Shown here: piece after piece, positions 1 through 6,096 of the stretch
Numbering within the stretch: the stretch's first letter is position 1
Layout: each line of letters begins with the position of its first letter
Source of the DNA: CAYOVG01 sp964407285
GTDB lineage: Bacteria; Desulfobacterota; Syntrophobacteria; Syntrophobacterales; Syntrophobacteraceae
Length of the DNA: 15,933 bases
Assembly (NCBI GenBank): GCA_964407285.1
Contig: CAYOVG010000148.1
Location: forward strand, 1 to 15,933
Direction of reading: 5' to 3'
Made by a program: the position numbers and the translations under genes
Notes under the pieces: generated by a model
Seen by the model: only the letters and a program-made list of their open reading frames with translations
Told to the model about the DNA's origin: nothing
Database searches by the model: none

Positions 1-44
1 GCAACCCGCAACCCGCAACCCGCAACCCGCAACCCGCAACCCGC
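1..44. repeat. Heptanucleotide tandem array (GCAACCC)6
   Basis: Six perfect copies of GCAACCC fill positions 1-42, ending seven bases before the stop codon of the thioesterase gene; the array probably continues to the left of the window. Read on the minus strand it is GGGTTGC repeated, that is, G-triplets separated by four bases, which also fits a G-quadruplex motif. Degenerate pieces of the same motif recur at 1982-2005, 11876-11919 and 12025-12057, always between genes. Function unknown. Confidence 0.9.
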
Positions 45-50
45 GGGCGA

Positions 51-449
51 CTACTCCAGTCGATCCTTCTTTCTGTAAACCATCCCCTGGAATAAGGCAA
101 TGAGGTCCCCGTCGCCATCGGTGATTCGGATCGTGTAGGACGCCAGTTTCGGGTTCCTGGATACTTCCCTGGCATCGGCATAAAGGACCGCGCCCTTGGT
201 GGCGGCTTTCATAAAGGATATGTCGGCGTTTATGGCCAGAGCGACGGTGCCGTGCGAATTGGACGCGACGGCAAACGCCAGATCGGCCAGGGAGAAGATG
301 GCGGCCCCGTGCACGATGCCGACTCCGTTCAAATGGTGTTCCTTGACTTCCATGCGGGCCCTGGCGCTCCCTTCGGAAACTTCCAGCAATTCTATGCCGA
401 CATATTCCGCGAACCTGTCTTTCCTGAAGAATTCCTTGATGTGGTCCAT
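51..449 (-). CDS. PaaI-family hotdog-fold acyl-CoA thioesterase
   Basis: A 132-residue protein of the hotdog thioesterase superfamily, PaaI branch, which hydrolyses acyl- or aryl-CoA thioesters in the cytoplasm. Seen in the sequence: N41 followed by a V-H-G-A-A turn (H47, G48), then the helix F-S-L-A-D-L-A-F-A with D56, which aligns with the catalytic Asp of E. coli PaaI; the usual HGG is HGA here. The C-terminal half has the expected beta-strand pattern (ISFMKAATKG, LYADAREV, YTIRITD). Length is normal for the family. The frame is open far upstream, but ATG 449 is chosen because the homologous region starts there and GGAG lies five bases before it. It lies 319 bases after cobU with a large inverted repeat between, so it is probably a separate transcription unit. 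The substrate cannot be told from sequence. Confidence 0.88.
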   Translation of the reverse strand: MDHIKEFFRKDRFAEYVGIELLEVSEGSARARMEVKEHHLNGVGIVHGAAIFSLADLAFAVASNSHGTVALAINADISFMKAATKGAVLYADAREVSRNPKLASYTIRITDGDGDLIALFQGMVYRKKDRLE

Positions 450-768
450 TGCCGCTCCATCCGTCCTTTCATTAAGCTTGGTATAAGAAAAGAAGATCGG
501 GTTGCCGATCGAGAACGTCGATGTCGAGACGTCGAGGCCATATTTCGTGCTCTTGCGCAGGTCTCGAAACGACTGCTCCGAAATGGAATCCGAAATGAAA
601 AAGGAGCAGGTCCCCAACCGCAAACCGGCCGGCGGAAAGCAGGAAAAGCTTTCGGCCGGATCGCCCGGGGTCATGCTCCTTTTTGAAGCGAAGGGCAGTC
701 GAAGCACGGTCGGAAGAGAGGGCGCCGGAGCGAAGCGGTCCCACATGCCGGACGCCCCTCCGTACGTT
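450..768. other. 319-bp gap with long inverted-repeat element
   Basis: No convincing gene. Open frames here are extensions of the thioesterase frame or antisense shadows without family resemblance. The main content is the 87-nt inverted repeat at 598-684, described separately. I looked for a cobalamin riboswitch because cobU is adjacent and saw no B12-box-like sequence. Confidence 0.6.
598..684. terminator. Large imperfect hairpin, possible bidirectional terminator
   Basis: AAAAAGGAGCA at 598-608 is the exact reverse complement of TGCTCCTTTTT at 674-684. Inside it, CCCC pairs with GGGG after a short mismatch. Further in, CCGGCC...GAAAGC pairs with GCTTTC..GGCCGG across a four-base bulge, leaving a seven-base loop. 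Both strands end the stem in a run of five T, as expected of a bidirectional intrinsic terminator; on the minus strand it would end cobU transcription 85 bases after its stop codon. The A/T part is within the stem and the stem is longer than usual, so a structured RNA or a mobile repeat is also possible. Confidence 0.5.
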
Positions 769-1353
769 CTATGCGCCGCCCGCGCCCGCCGCGATATTTC
801 CGGAATCGGCGTCATTGCCTTTCAAGGGCACGGCCAGGCCGGCCATCACCCAACTGGCCCCGTTGCAGGCCAGGGCGATTTGCTGGTTCGCCCATCCGGC
901 AAGATCGCGGAACCTTCTGGCGAGCGCGTTTTCCGGGACGATCCCGCACCCCACCTCGTTGGAAACGAGCACCAGGGGGTAGTCGACAATCCTCAGCATC
1001 TCGCACAGTTGTTCCACGGCGCGTTCGGGCGGAGAAAACATATCATGATGGAGCAGGTTGGACAGCCACATGGTTACGCAGTCCACGAGCACCGGCTTTC
1101 CGAGCCCCAACAACCGGTTCAGGCTCTCCACCAGGTTCAGCGGACTCTCGACGGTTTCCCAAAGGGGCCCCCTCCGGTCCCGGTGCTTCCGGATTCGCTC
1201 TCCCATTTCGTCGTCCAGCGCCTCGGCGGTGGCTATGTACACATACGGAGGCGCAATGGAGGTGACGAGACTCTCCGCATAGCGGCTCTTTCCGCTCCTT
1301 GCTCCCCCCAGGACAAGATGGGGAGAGGCAAATGCAGCATTCGGCATATACAT
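769..1353 (-). CDS. cobU: Bifunctional adenosylcobinamide kinase / guanylyltransferase
   Basis: CobU phosphorylates adenosylcobinamide and transfers GMP to it, giving AdoCbi-GDP, the activated precursor in nucleotide-loop assembly of cobalamin. The 194-residue protein starts with the P-loop GGARSGKS (residues 16-23), then the IATAEALDDEM segment, and RIRKHRDRR, whose His (residue 57) matches the histidine guanylylated in the Salmonella enzyme. It also has LVDCVTMWLSNLL and the family signature VSNEVGCGIVP followed by RFRDLAGWANQ. ATG 1353 is preferred over an in-frame TTG at 1383 because AAGGAG lies nine bases before it; the TTG has no good ribosome-binding site. Other cob genes are not in the window. 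Cobamides fit an anaerobe using methyltransferases or methylmalonyl-CoA mutase, but that link is inference. Confidence 0.95.
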   Translation of the reverse strand: MYMPNAAFASPHLVLGGARSGKSRYAESLVTSIAPPYVYIATAEALDDEMGERIRKHRDRRGPLWETVESPLNLVESLNRLLGLGKPVLVDCVTMWLSNLLHHDMFSPPERAVEQLCEMLRIVDYPLVLVSNEVGCGIVPENALARRFRDLAGWANQQIALACNGASWVMAGLAVPLKGNDADSGNIAAGAGGA

Positions 1354-1432
1354 CCTCAATGACTCCTTGACCGATTTACCCAATCAAACCGCATATTTCC
1401 GGTAACGACACGCATAAAGAATCAAACGAGGG

Positions 1433-1461
1433 ACTATAGAGCCAAATGCATCGAAATGCAA
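1433..1461 (-). promoter_or_regulatory. Predicted sigma-70-type promoter of cobU
   Basis: On the minus strand TTGCAT (1456-1461) and TATAGT (1433-1438) are separated by 17 bases. The -10 matches the consensus at five of six positions, the -35 at three of six. It sits in the 145-bp gap between the DUF3842 stop and cobU, about 80 bases before the cobU start. It is a motif match only. Confidence 0.35.
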
Positions 1462-1498
1462 GACAAAATGTAGAAACTTTCACATAAGCCTGCAAGCG

Positions 1499-1936
1499 TC
1501 AGCAGGCCGGGCCACCCGGCGCGTTCACGAACGGCTTGAGATACTCGTGAACGAGCTTCTCCACCAGGTGCGGCAGCGGCTCCCGCTCCGCTCCAACCAC
1601 CACGACGGGTTCCTGGGTCAGCGGCAGCAACAACTTGGGCGCCCTGGACGAGCCTACGGCTTCCACCATTTTGGGAGTGACTTCCCCCATCATCGCCTGA
1701 GCCACGAGTATGGATATGGGGCCGACGATCACATCGACAAGCCCCGTACAGCGGCAAATGGCGTTCTCGCCGGTAGCGCCACGATTGGCGCGGGCTTTCA
1801 TCATCTGGGCCGTGGCGATTGCATTGGTGCCCAGCGCCCACACCTCGACATCCTCTCCGTAGGTTTCCTTGATCCTCTTGATGATGGTGGTCCCGATCCC
1901 TCCACCCTGTCCGTCGATCACAGCAATGCAAGTCAA
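1499..1936 (-). CDS. DUF3842 family protein
   Basis: A 145-residue protein of the uncharacterised DUF3842 family, found mainly in anaerobic Firmicutes and Deltaproteobacteria. The N-terminus (I-A-V-I-D-G-Q-G-G-G-I-G) looks like a nucleotide-binding beta-strand and Gly-rich loop of Rossmann type. It is followed by an A-L-G-T-N-A strand-turn, the conserved segment A-N-R-G-A-T-G-E-N-A-I, and a strand ending V-D-V-I-V-G-P. There is no signal peptide or membrane segment, so it is cytosolic. The start is a TTG at 1936 with GAGG six bases upstream; the homologous region starts at this codon. Ligand and role are unknown. It lies upstream of cobU in the same orientation, but 145 bases and a candidate promoter separate them. 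Confidence 0.85.
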   Translation of the reverse strand: MTCIAVIDGQGGGIGTTIIKRIKETYGEDVEVWALGTNAIATAQMMKARANRGATGENAICRCTGLVDVIVGPISILVAQAMMGEVTPKMVEAVGSSRAPKLLLPLTQEPVVVVGAEREPLPHLVEKLVHEYLKPFVNAPGGPAC

Positions 1937-2394
1937 GGTTTTCCTCTTTTCCGGTCGTGGTTCAGGATAAGTTGGATTAAGCGTTGCGGGTTATGAGTTG
2001 CGCGTTTCCGTCCTCATGAGCCATGGGTTTGCCTGTTCTCATCATTCATGAGCCCCACGGCGGCAGCGATTCATCGGGAATAATGACATCAAAGTTTTTG
2101 CGTTTCAAGAGTTCCTTCACGTCCCAAAAGGGATTATGATGCATTCGGCGGCTTGTTCCGGTGCGAATACCCGCTTTTCAGTGTCCCATATTTTTGTTAT
2201 GCAGTAAACGACAGTACCTGCAATCATTGTTTTTGTACGGTTACGGCTTCCAGCATCCCGTCGTGTTACAGCACCCCCTGTCGCGCCCGGAACTCGTAGC
2301 TGCACGGACAGGCAGGTTCGCGGTATTGTTTTCACAATTGCAGTTCAGTCAGGTGCTTGGAGCAAAACATCAGGCGTGGGAGAGAGAGAACGCG
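1937..2394. other. 458-bp gap between divergent genes
   Basis: This stretch separates the minus-strand DUF3842 gene from the plus-strand molybdopterin oxidoreductase and should hold both promoters, but I see no strong -35/-10 pair. It contains a degenerate piece of the GGGTTGC repeat (1982-2005) and a possible broken small gene on the minus strand (2046-2227). A purine-rich GGGAGAGAGAG stretch at 2378-2388 is the likely ribosome-binding region for the oxidoreductase. Confidence 0.5.
2046..2227 (-). pseudogene. Possible small gene broken by a one-base frameshift
   Basis: On the minus strand, ATG at 2227 opens a frame reading MIAGTVVYCITKIWDTEKRV and on to ...AAECIIIPF, then hits a stop. In the next frame, from the same T-run (CCCTTTTGGG), protein-like sequence continues as WDVKELLKRKNFDVIIPDES and ends PPWGS-stop. 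Joined, they give about 60 residues of well-mixed composition with alternating strand/helix character. I do not recognise a family and see no good ribosome-binding site. It could be a decayed gene, a sequencing error in a homopolymer, or chance. Confidence 0.3.
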
Positions 2395-4485
2395 ATGTCC
2401 GGGAAACAGGTTTTCAGCATTTGCGGCATGTGCACCGTGCGCTGCCCTATTCAGGTCCAGGTGGAAGATGGAGTTTGTGCGTTCCTGCAGGGGAACCCTT
2501 ACGCGGATGGCGTCAAGGGGGCCATTTGCGCTCGGGGCGGCGCGGGTACCGCACTCATTGATGATGACGAAAGACCTCAGTTCCCGCTTATACGCGAAGG
2601 AGAGCGAGGCGAAGGGAAGTGGCGCCGGGCATCGTGGGATGAAGCCCTCGACTATGTCGCAAAGCGGTTGAAAGAGATTACCGCCACGTATGGAGGCCGC
2701 GGCATCCTCTTCTCGGACCGGGGAGGTCCGTTCCGGGACCTTCACCAGGCTTTCGTGCGTGGACTCGGGTCTCCGAACTACTGCAACCACGATGCTTCCT
2801 GTGCGAGAAACGTCCACCATGCGGCATTGTCGGTCTTCGGCTTCGGCCGCAAGGACGTTGTCTACGATTTCAAGAACTGCAGCCACGTGGTGCTGCAGAC
2901 CCGCAACATTTTCGAGGCCATCAACGTGAAGGAGGTCAACGACCTTCTCGAAGGCATGGAAAAGGGCTGCAAGCTCACGGTGATCGATATCCGCGCCACC
3001 GCCACCGCCGCCAAAGCCGACCATTTCTTCATGATCCGTCCGGGCACGGATTACGCTTTCAACCTGGCCGTAATCCATGTGCTGTTGAACGAACGGCTCC
3101 ACGACGCCGATTTCGCCAGGCGCTGGATCAAAGACATGGAGGAACTCCAGCGATTCGTACAACCGTATACTCCTCAATGGGCCGAAGCGGAAACCGGCGT
3201 CCCCGCCGACAGGATCGTCGCCTTCGCGAAAGACCTCGCCAGGGCAAAGCCCGCGGTCGTGTGGCATCCGGGATGGATGACCGCCAGGTACCGCGATTCG
3301 TTCTACGTGTGCCGGTCCATCTACATCATCAACTGCCTTCTCGGGGCCGTCGGCGCCAAGGGAGGCCTTCCGTTTTCGAACACTCCGGGCGACGTCGGCC
3401 GCAAGGGACTGAAGAAGCTCGCCGAACTCTTTCCCAAACCCGCGGACAAACGCGCGGACGGAGCGGGATGGAAATACGGCCACTTCGACTCCGGCCCCGG
3501 CCTCCTGCAACTGGCGTTCAAAGCCATCGAGACGGAAGATCCCTATCCCCTGAAGGCCTATATCGCCTATCGGCACGACCCTCTCATGGGATTCCCCGAT
3601 CCCGAAGGATTGAAAAAGATCCTGAACAAGCTCGATCTGCTCGTTTCGGTAACGTTCAGTTGGTCGGATACGGCATGGTTTTCGGACGTCGTGCTCCCAC
3701 TCTCGCCTTACCTGGAACGGGAGAGCATCATCGGCTCCAAGAACGGACTGAAGCCCTACTTCTTCATCCGCCGGAGAGCGCTCGAACCCCGATTCGATAC
3801 CCGCGCCGACTGGGAGATCCTGTGCGGTCTGGCCTCTCGAATGGGGCTGGAGCCGCTCGGTTTCGGCTCCATCGAGGAGATCTGGAAATACCAGTTGGAG
3901 GGAACCGGAGTGGCGATCGAAGATTTTGACGCCACGGGGATGGTCAAGCTGGCCGAAAAGCCCCGTTACCGTGACTCCGCGGAGTTCAAGTTCAAAACGC
4001 CTTCGGGACGGATCGAGATCATAACCGACAGGCTGGAGAGCCAGGAAGTGCCTTCGCTCAAACCATACGAGCCAGTGCCGGTTCCCGAGGACGGGAAGTT
4101 CCGGATCGCGTTCGGACGTTGCGCGGTCCACACCCAGGGGCATACGGTCAACAATCCCCTGCTGAACGAGCAAATGCCGGAAAACGAACTGTGGCTCAAC
4201 AAGAAGGCCGGGGAGAAGCTGGGGATTGCAGACGGCGAGGAAGTCGAAATTTCGGGCGGCGGCCATAGCGGCAGAATTAAAGTGAAGCTCACCGAATTCA
4301 TCCATCCGGAAGCGGTTTTCATGGTTCATGGATTCGGGCATACGCTTCCGGTTGAGAGCCGCGCCATCGGCAAGGGTGTCCTGGACAACGCCTTTATGAG
4401 TGGAGGATTGGACGTCTGGGACCGGGCCGGAGGAGCCATGGCCATGCAGGAACATTTCGTGACCTTGAAGAAGGTGGGGCGGTGA
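2395..4485 (+). CDS. Molybdopterin oxidoreductase catalytic subunit (DMSO reductase family)
   Basis: A 696-residue Mo/W-bis-MGD enzyme of the DMSO reductase superfamily, closest in feel to thiosulfate/polysulfide reductase chain A-like proteins. The N-terminal [4Fe-4S] motif is C10-x2-C13-x3-C17-x27-C45. The molybdopterin domain follows (W-R-R-A-S-W-D-E-A-L). C136 in N-H-D-A-S-C-A-R-N is the likely metal ligand. The C-terminal MGD-binding domain starts near F-R-I-A-F-G-R and contains H-T-V-N-N-P and the E-L-W-L-N segment. ATG 2395 is chosen because the iron-sulfur motif begins nine residues later; the frame is open upstream but has no family sequence. There is no twin-arginine leader, so the enzyme should be cytoplasmic. 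No electron-transfer or membrane-anchor subunit gene is adjacent. Substrate unknown. The last codons run straight into the octamer repeat. Confidence 0.88.
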   Translation: MSGKQVFSICGMCTVRCPIQVQVEDGVCAFLQGNPYADGVKGAICARGGAGTALIDDDERPQFPLIREGERGEGKWRRASWDEALDYVAKRLKEITATYGGRGILFSDRGGPFRDLHQAFVRGLGSPNYCNHDASCARNVHHAALSVFGFGRKDVVYDFKNCSHVVLQTRNIFEAINVKEVNDLLEGMEKGCKLTVIDIRATATAAKADHFFMIRPGTDYAFNLAVIHVLLNERLHDADFARRWIKDMEELQRFVQPYTPQWAEAETGVPADRIVAFAKDLARAKPAVVWHPGWMTARYRDSFYVCRSIYIINCLLGAVGAKGGLPFSNTPGDVGRKGLKKLAELFPKPADKRADGAGWKYGHFDSGPGLLQLAFKAIETEDPYPLKAYIAYRHDPLMGFPDPEGLKKILNKLDLLVSVTFSWSDTAWFSDVVLPLSPYLERESIIGSKNGLKPYFFIRRRALEPRFDTRADWEILCGLASRMGLEPLGFGSIEEIWKYQLEGTGVAIEDFDATGMVKLAEKPRYRDSAEFKFKTPSGRIEIITDRLESQEVPSLKPYEPVPVPEDGKFRIAFGRCAVHTQGHTVNNPLLNEQMPENELWLNKKAGEKLGIADGEEVEISGGGHSGRIKVKLTEFIHPEAVFMVHGFGHTLPVESRAIGKGVLDNAFMSGGLDVWDRAGGAMAMQEHFVTLKKVGR

Positions 4486-4540
4486 GGGGGTGAGTAGGTG
4501 AATGGGTGAGTGGGTGAGTGGGTGAGTGGGTGAAGGGGGG
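4481..4540 (+). repeat. GGTGAGTG octamer tandem array with G-quadruplex motif
   Basis: Seven consecutive 8-base units (GGTGAGGG, GGTGAGTA, GGTGAATG, three GGTGAGTG, GGTGAAGG) run from 4481 to 4536, followed by a G-run to 4540. The first unit contains the stop codon of the oxidoreductase gene (TGA 4483-4485). From 4504 the array gives G-triplets at 4504, 4512, 4520 and 4528 with five-base TGAGT loops, plus a final G6 run: a canonical intramolecular quadruplex pattern on the coding strand, and so also in the mRNA 3' end. Confidence 0.92.
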
Positions 4541-4618
4541 AATCGGTGTTTCCCCTGCATAGGGTCTGCATACGCATGGGTTGAGAGACACTCCACCGGC
4601 TCATCTCGCTCATCACCC

Positions 4619-4646
4619 CACGCTCCCGCGCGCGCATTGGCGAAGG
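4619..4646. repeat. Direct repeat, copy A (28 bp)
   Basis: CACGCTCCCGCGC followed by GCGCATTGGCGAAGG. The same sequence recurs at 4680-4709 with two extra bases (AT) in the middle. The spacing between starts is 61 bases. Confidence 0.85.
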
Positions 4647-4679
4647 GAAACAGATTGCGCCTGGATTGCCTTCCTTGAT

Positions 4680-4709
4680 CACGCTCCCGCGCATGCGCAT
4701 TGGCGAAGG
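4680..4709. repeat. Direct repeat, copy B (30 bp)
   Basis: Second copy of the 4619-4646 repeat; the only difference is an AT insertion, which makes the centre GCGCATGCGC self-complementary. It lies 16 bases before the first REP-like hairpin, so the two may be parts of one compound intergenic element. Confidence 0.85.
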
Positions 4710-4725
4710 ACTCGCATGGAGACCC

Positions 4726-4752
4726 GGCAGGGCGGGGTTTCGTCCCCGCCAT
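4726..4752 (+). repeat. REP-like hairpin, copy 1
   Basis: GGCAG followed by a perfect 7-bp stem GGCGGGG / CCCCGCC (4731-4737 and 4744-4750) around a TTTCGT loop. Copy 2 at 4811-4839 keeps the same stem and loop, and copy 3 at 7207-7232 is in the opposite orientation. Confidence 0.8.
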
Positions 4753-4810
4753 CCCCACCCGGCATGCCTCCACCGGAGAACCAGACGACTCGGAGACAAA
4801 CGACGGACCA

Positions 4811-4839
4811 ATGGTAGGGCGGGGTTTCGTCCCCGCCAT
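4811..4839 (+). repeat. REP-like hairpin, copy 2, with GTAG foot
   Basis: GTAG at 4814-4817 directly precedes the same stem-loop as copy 1 (stem 4818-4824 and 4831-4837, loop TTTCGT). A GTAG or GGAG tetranucleotide at the 5' foot of a GC-rich hairpin is the hallmark of REP elements mobilised by RAYT (TnpA-REP) transposases. No such transposase is in this window. Confidence 0.75.
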
Positions 4840-5008
4840 TCCCGCATCTTTTGCATACCTCTTGCGTTTTTCATGCGTGGCGCACAAGTTTTTTCAATCT
4901 GAACTGTCTAACAAGAAGACCGGACCGAACCGGTCGACAGGCAAGGGATCTCGATACGCTCCAGGGCGAACAGGCGCGAAAGCTATCCGGTCGGTAAAGT
5001 GTTTTGAT

Positions 5009-5638
5009 ATGACTGACTCCGATTATTCTCTGGTCGAAGCAATAGCCCGGGGAGATCATCAGGCCTTCGAGCGCCTGGTGAATCGCTATCGGAATCCTAT
5101 GTTCAACTTCGTCCTCAGGCTGCTGGGAGACAGGTATGCCGCCGAGGATGTGACACAGGAGGTGTTTCTACGGGTCTACCGGGCGGCCCCGAGGTTCGAA
5201 GCGAAGTCACGGGTCTCCTCCTGGATCTTCAAAATAGCCTACAATCTCTCGATCAACGAAATCAAACGGCGCAGCCGCTTCTCGAGTCTTTCCGACGACG
5301 CCATGGTCATCATGGAAAGAAGCGCCGATCCGGCTTCGCCGTCGGATGAAGCGATGGCCCGGCGGGACCTGGAGGAGGAGTTCATGGAGACGCTGAACGA
5401 ACTGAGCGAGGCGCAAAGGGCCGCGTTGCTGCTCCGCGTTCAGGAAGAGCTTTCGTACCGTGAGATTGCCGAGGTGCTGGACGTGTCCGTTCAGAGCGTC
5501 GAGTCCCTGCTGTTCAGAGCGAGACGGAAACTGAAGCATATTCTGCGCAAAGACAGGACCGGGGCGACGAACCGGGAGGAACGCCGGAGATGCGGCGTCG
5601 TGGCAGGTAGATGGGATGAAGGAAAAAACAGGGAGTAA
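5009..5638 (+). CDS. ECF (sigma-70 family) RNA polymerase sigma factor
   Basis: A 209-residue extracytoplasmic-function sigma factor that directs RNA polymerase to a small set of stress or envelope promoters. Region 2 is clear (about residues 10-90): F-E-R-L-V-N-R-Y, then A-E-D-V-T-Q-E-V-F-L-R-V-Y-R, then S-W-I-F-K-I-A-Y-N-L. A short linker follows, then region 4 (about 125-185): L-S-E-A-Q-R-A-A-L-L-L-R, with the helix-turn-helix S-Y-R-E-I-A-E-V-L-D-V-S-V-Q-S-V-E-S. A basic tail of about 25 residues follows region 4. ATG 5009 is where the family homology begins; its ribosome-binding site is weak. The next gene starts four bases after the stop, and that gene is a zinc-finger anti-sigma factor, so this sigma factor is probably held inactive until a signal arrives. 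Confidence 0.93.
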   Translation: MTDSDYSLVEAIARGDHQAFERLVNRYRNPMFNFVLRLLGDRYAAEDVTQEVFLRVYRAAPRFEAKSRVSSWIFKIAYNLSINEIKRRSRFSSLSDDAMVIMERSADPASPSDEAMARRDLEEEFMETLNELSEAQRAALLLRVQEELSYREIAEVLDVSVQSVESLLFRARRKLKHILRKDRTGATNREERRRCGVVAGRWDEGKNRE

Positions 5639-5642
5639 ACAC

Positions 5643-6095
5643 ATGAACTGCCGTGAAGTGCAAAGAAAATTATCCGCTTACATGGATTGTGAAATGGATG
5701 GGGCGGCTTCCCGGGAGATTGGCGCTCACCTGGAGGCGTGTTCGGAATGCCGGCGGGAACTGGAGACGCTAAGCGGTGTCGATGCCCTGGTGCGAGGTGC
5801 GCTCCGCTACAGCCCGTCCGCGGATTTTTCGAAGGAACTTCTGGCCGCGCTGCCGCAAAGAGCCGGTTCTTCGCCCTCGCAACTGCGAAAGGAGACCCGG
5901 CGCGGGAACTGTCACGGTTTCCACCGGGCATGGAAAGCCCTGCGCAATTTCCTGGAAGGCTACTACGATCTTCTCCAGGCTCGGCGCGTCCCTTCCGGCA
6001 GCCGGTCGCTCGATGAATTCGGAGACGTTCCCTCGTCATTCATAGGTCACGCCTATTTTAGAATCATGGGTACACAGCCCCGCGAGGTTTCCTGA
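5643..6095 (+). CDS. Soluble zinc-finger (ZAS) anti-sigma factor
   Basis: A 150-residue protein whose N-terminal 45 residues form a zinc-binding anti-sigma domain: C3 and the diagnostic H29-x3-C33-x2-C36 (A-H-L-E-A-C-S-E-C). It should bind and sequester the sigma factor encoded just upstream. ATG 5643 is preferred over an in-frame ATG at 5616 because GGGAG lies seven bases before it and the domain starts here. Many partners of this type have a transmembrane helix; I see none. The rest is a polar linker followed by L-R-N-F-L-E-G-Y-Y-D-L-L and a D-V-P-S-S-F-I-G-H-A-Y-F segment of unknown role. It could be a redox or metal sensor by itself (ZAS thiols), or be controlled by the membrane-anchored protein that follows one base later. 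Confidence 0.85.
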   Translation: MNCREVQRKLSAYMDCEMDGAASREIGAHLEACSECRRELETLSGVDALVRGALRYSPSADFSKELLAALPQRAGSSPSQLRKETRRGNCHGFHRAWKALRNFLEGYYDLLQARRVPSGSRSLDEFGDVPSSFIGHAYFRIMGTQPREVS

Positions 6096-6096
6096 A

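Larger units (their letters stand above)
4486..5008. other. 523-bp repeat-rich gap
   Basis: This gap between two plus-strand genes is mostly low-complexity and repeated DNA: the octamer array, a near-identical direct repeat at 4619-4646 and 4680-4709, and two REP-like hairpins at 4726-4752 and 4811-4839. The part from about 4890 to 5008 is free of repeats and should hold the promoter of the sigma-factor operon. I see GAAC elements there (around 4926 and 4968) of the kind used by ECF sigma factors, but no convincing partner -10. Large open frames on either strand here look like repeat-encoded peptides, not genes. Confidence 0.6.

Noticed and set aside
450..768. Cobalamin riboswitch near cobU
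   Set aside because: No B12-box-like sequence; the element is downstream of cobU and its inverted repeat fits a terminator or repeat better.
502..1362. 286-codon plus-strand open frame opposite cobU
   Set aside because: cobU on the other strand has a complete set of family motifs; this frame has none.
4480..4850. CRISPR array
   Set aside because: The octamers have no spacers, and the longer repeats have only two or three unevenly spaced copies; no cas genes are present.
2332..4887. 851-codon open frame on the minus strand, antisense to the molybdopterin oxidoreductase
   Set aside because: It mirrors codon structure of a clear enzyme gene in GC-rich DNA, has no family motifs, and its upstream part is repeat-encoded peptide.
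4926..5000. ECF-type autoregulated promoter (GAAC elements)
   Set aside because: GAAC occurs twice but no matching -10 with normal spacing could be fixed with confidence.
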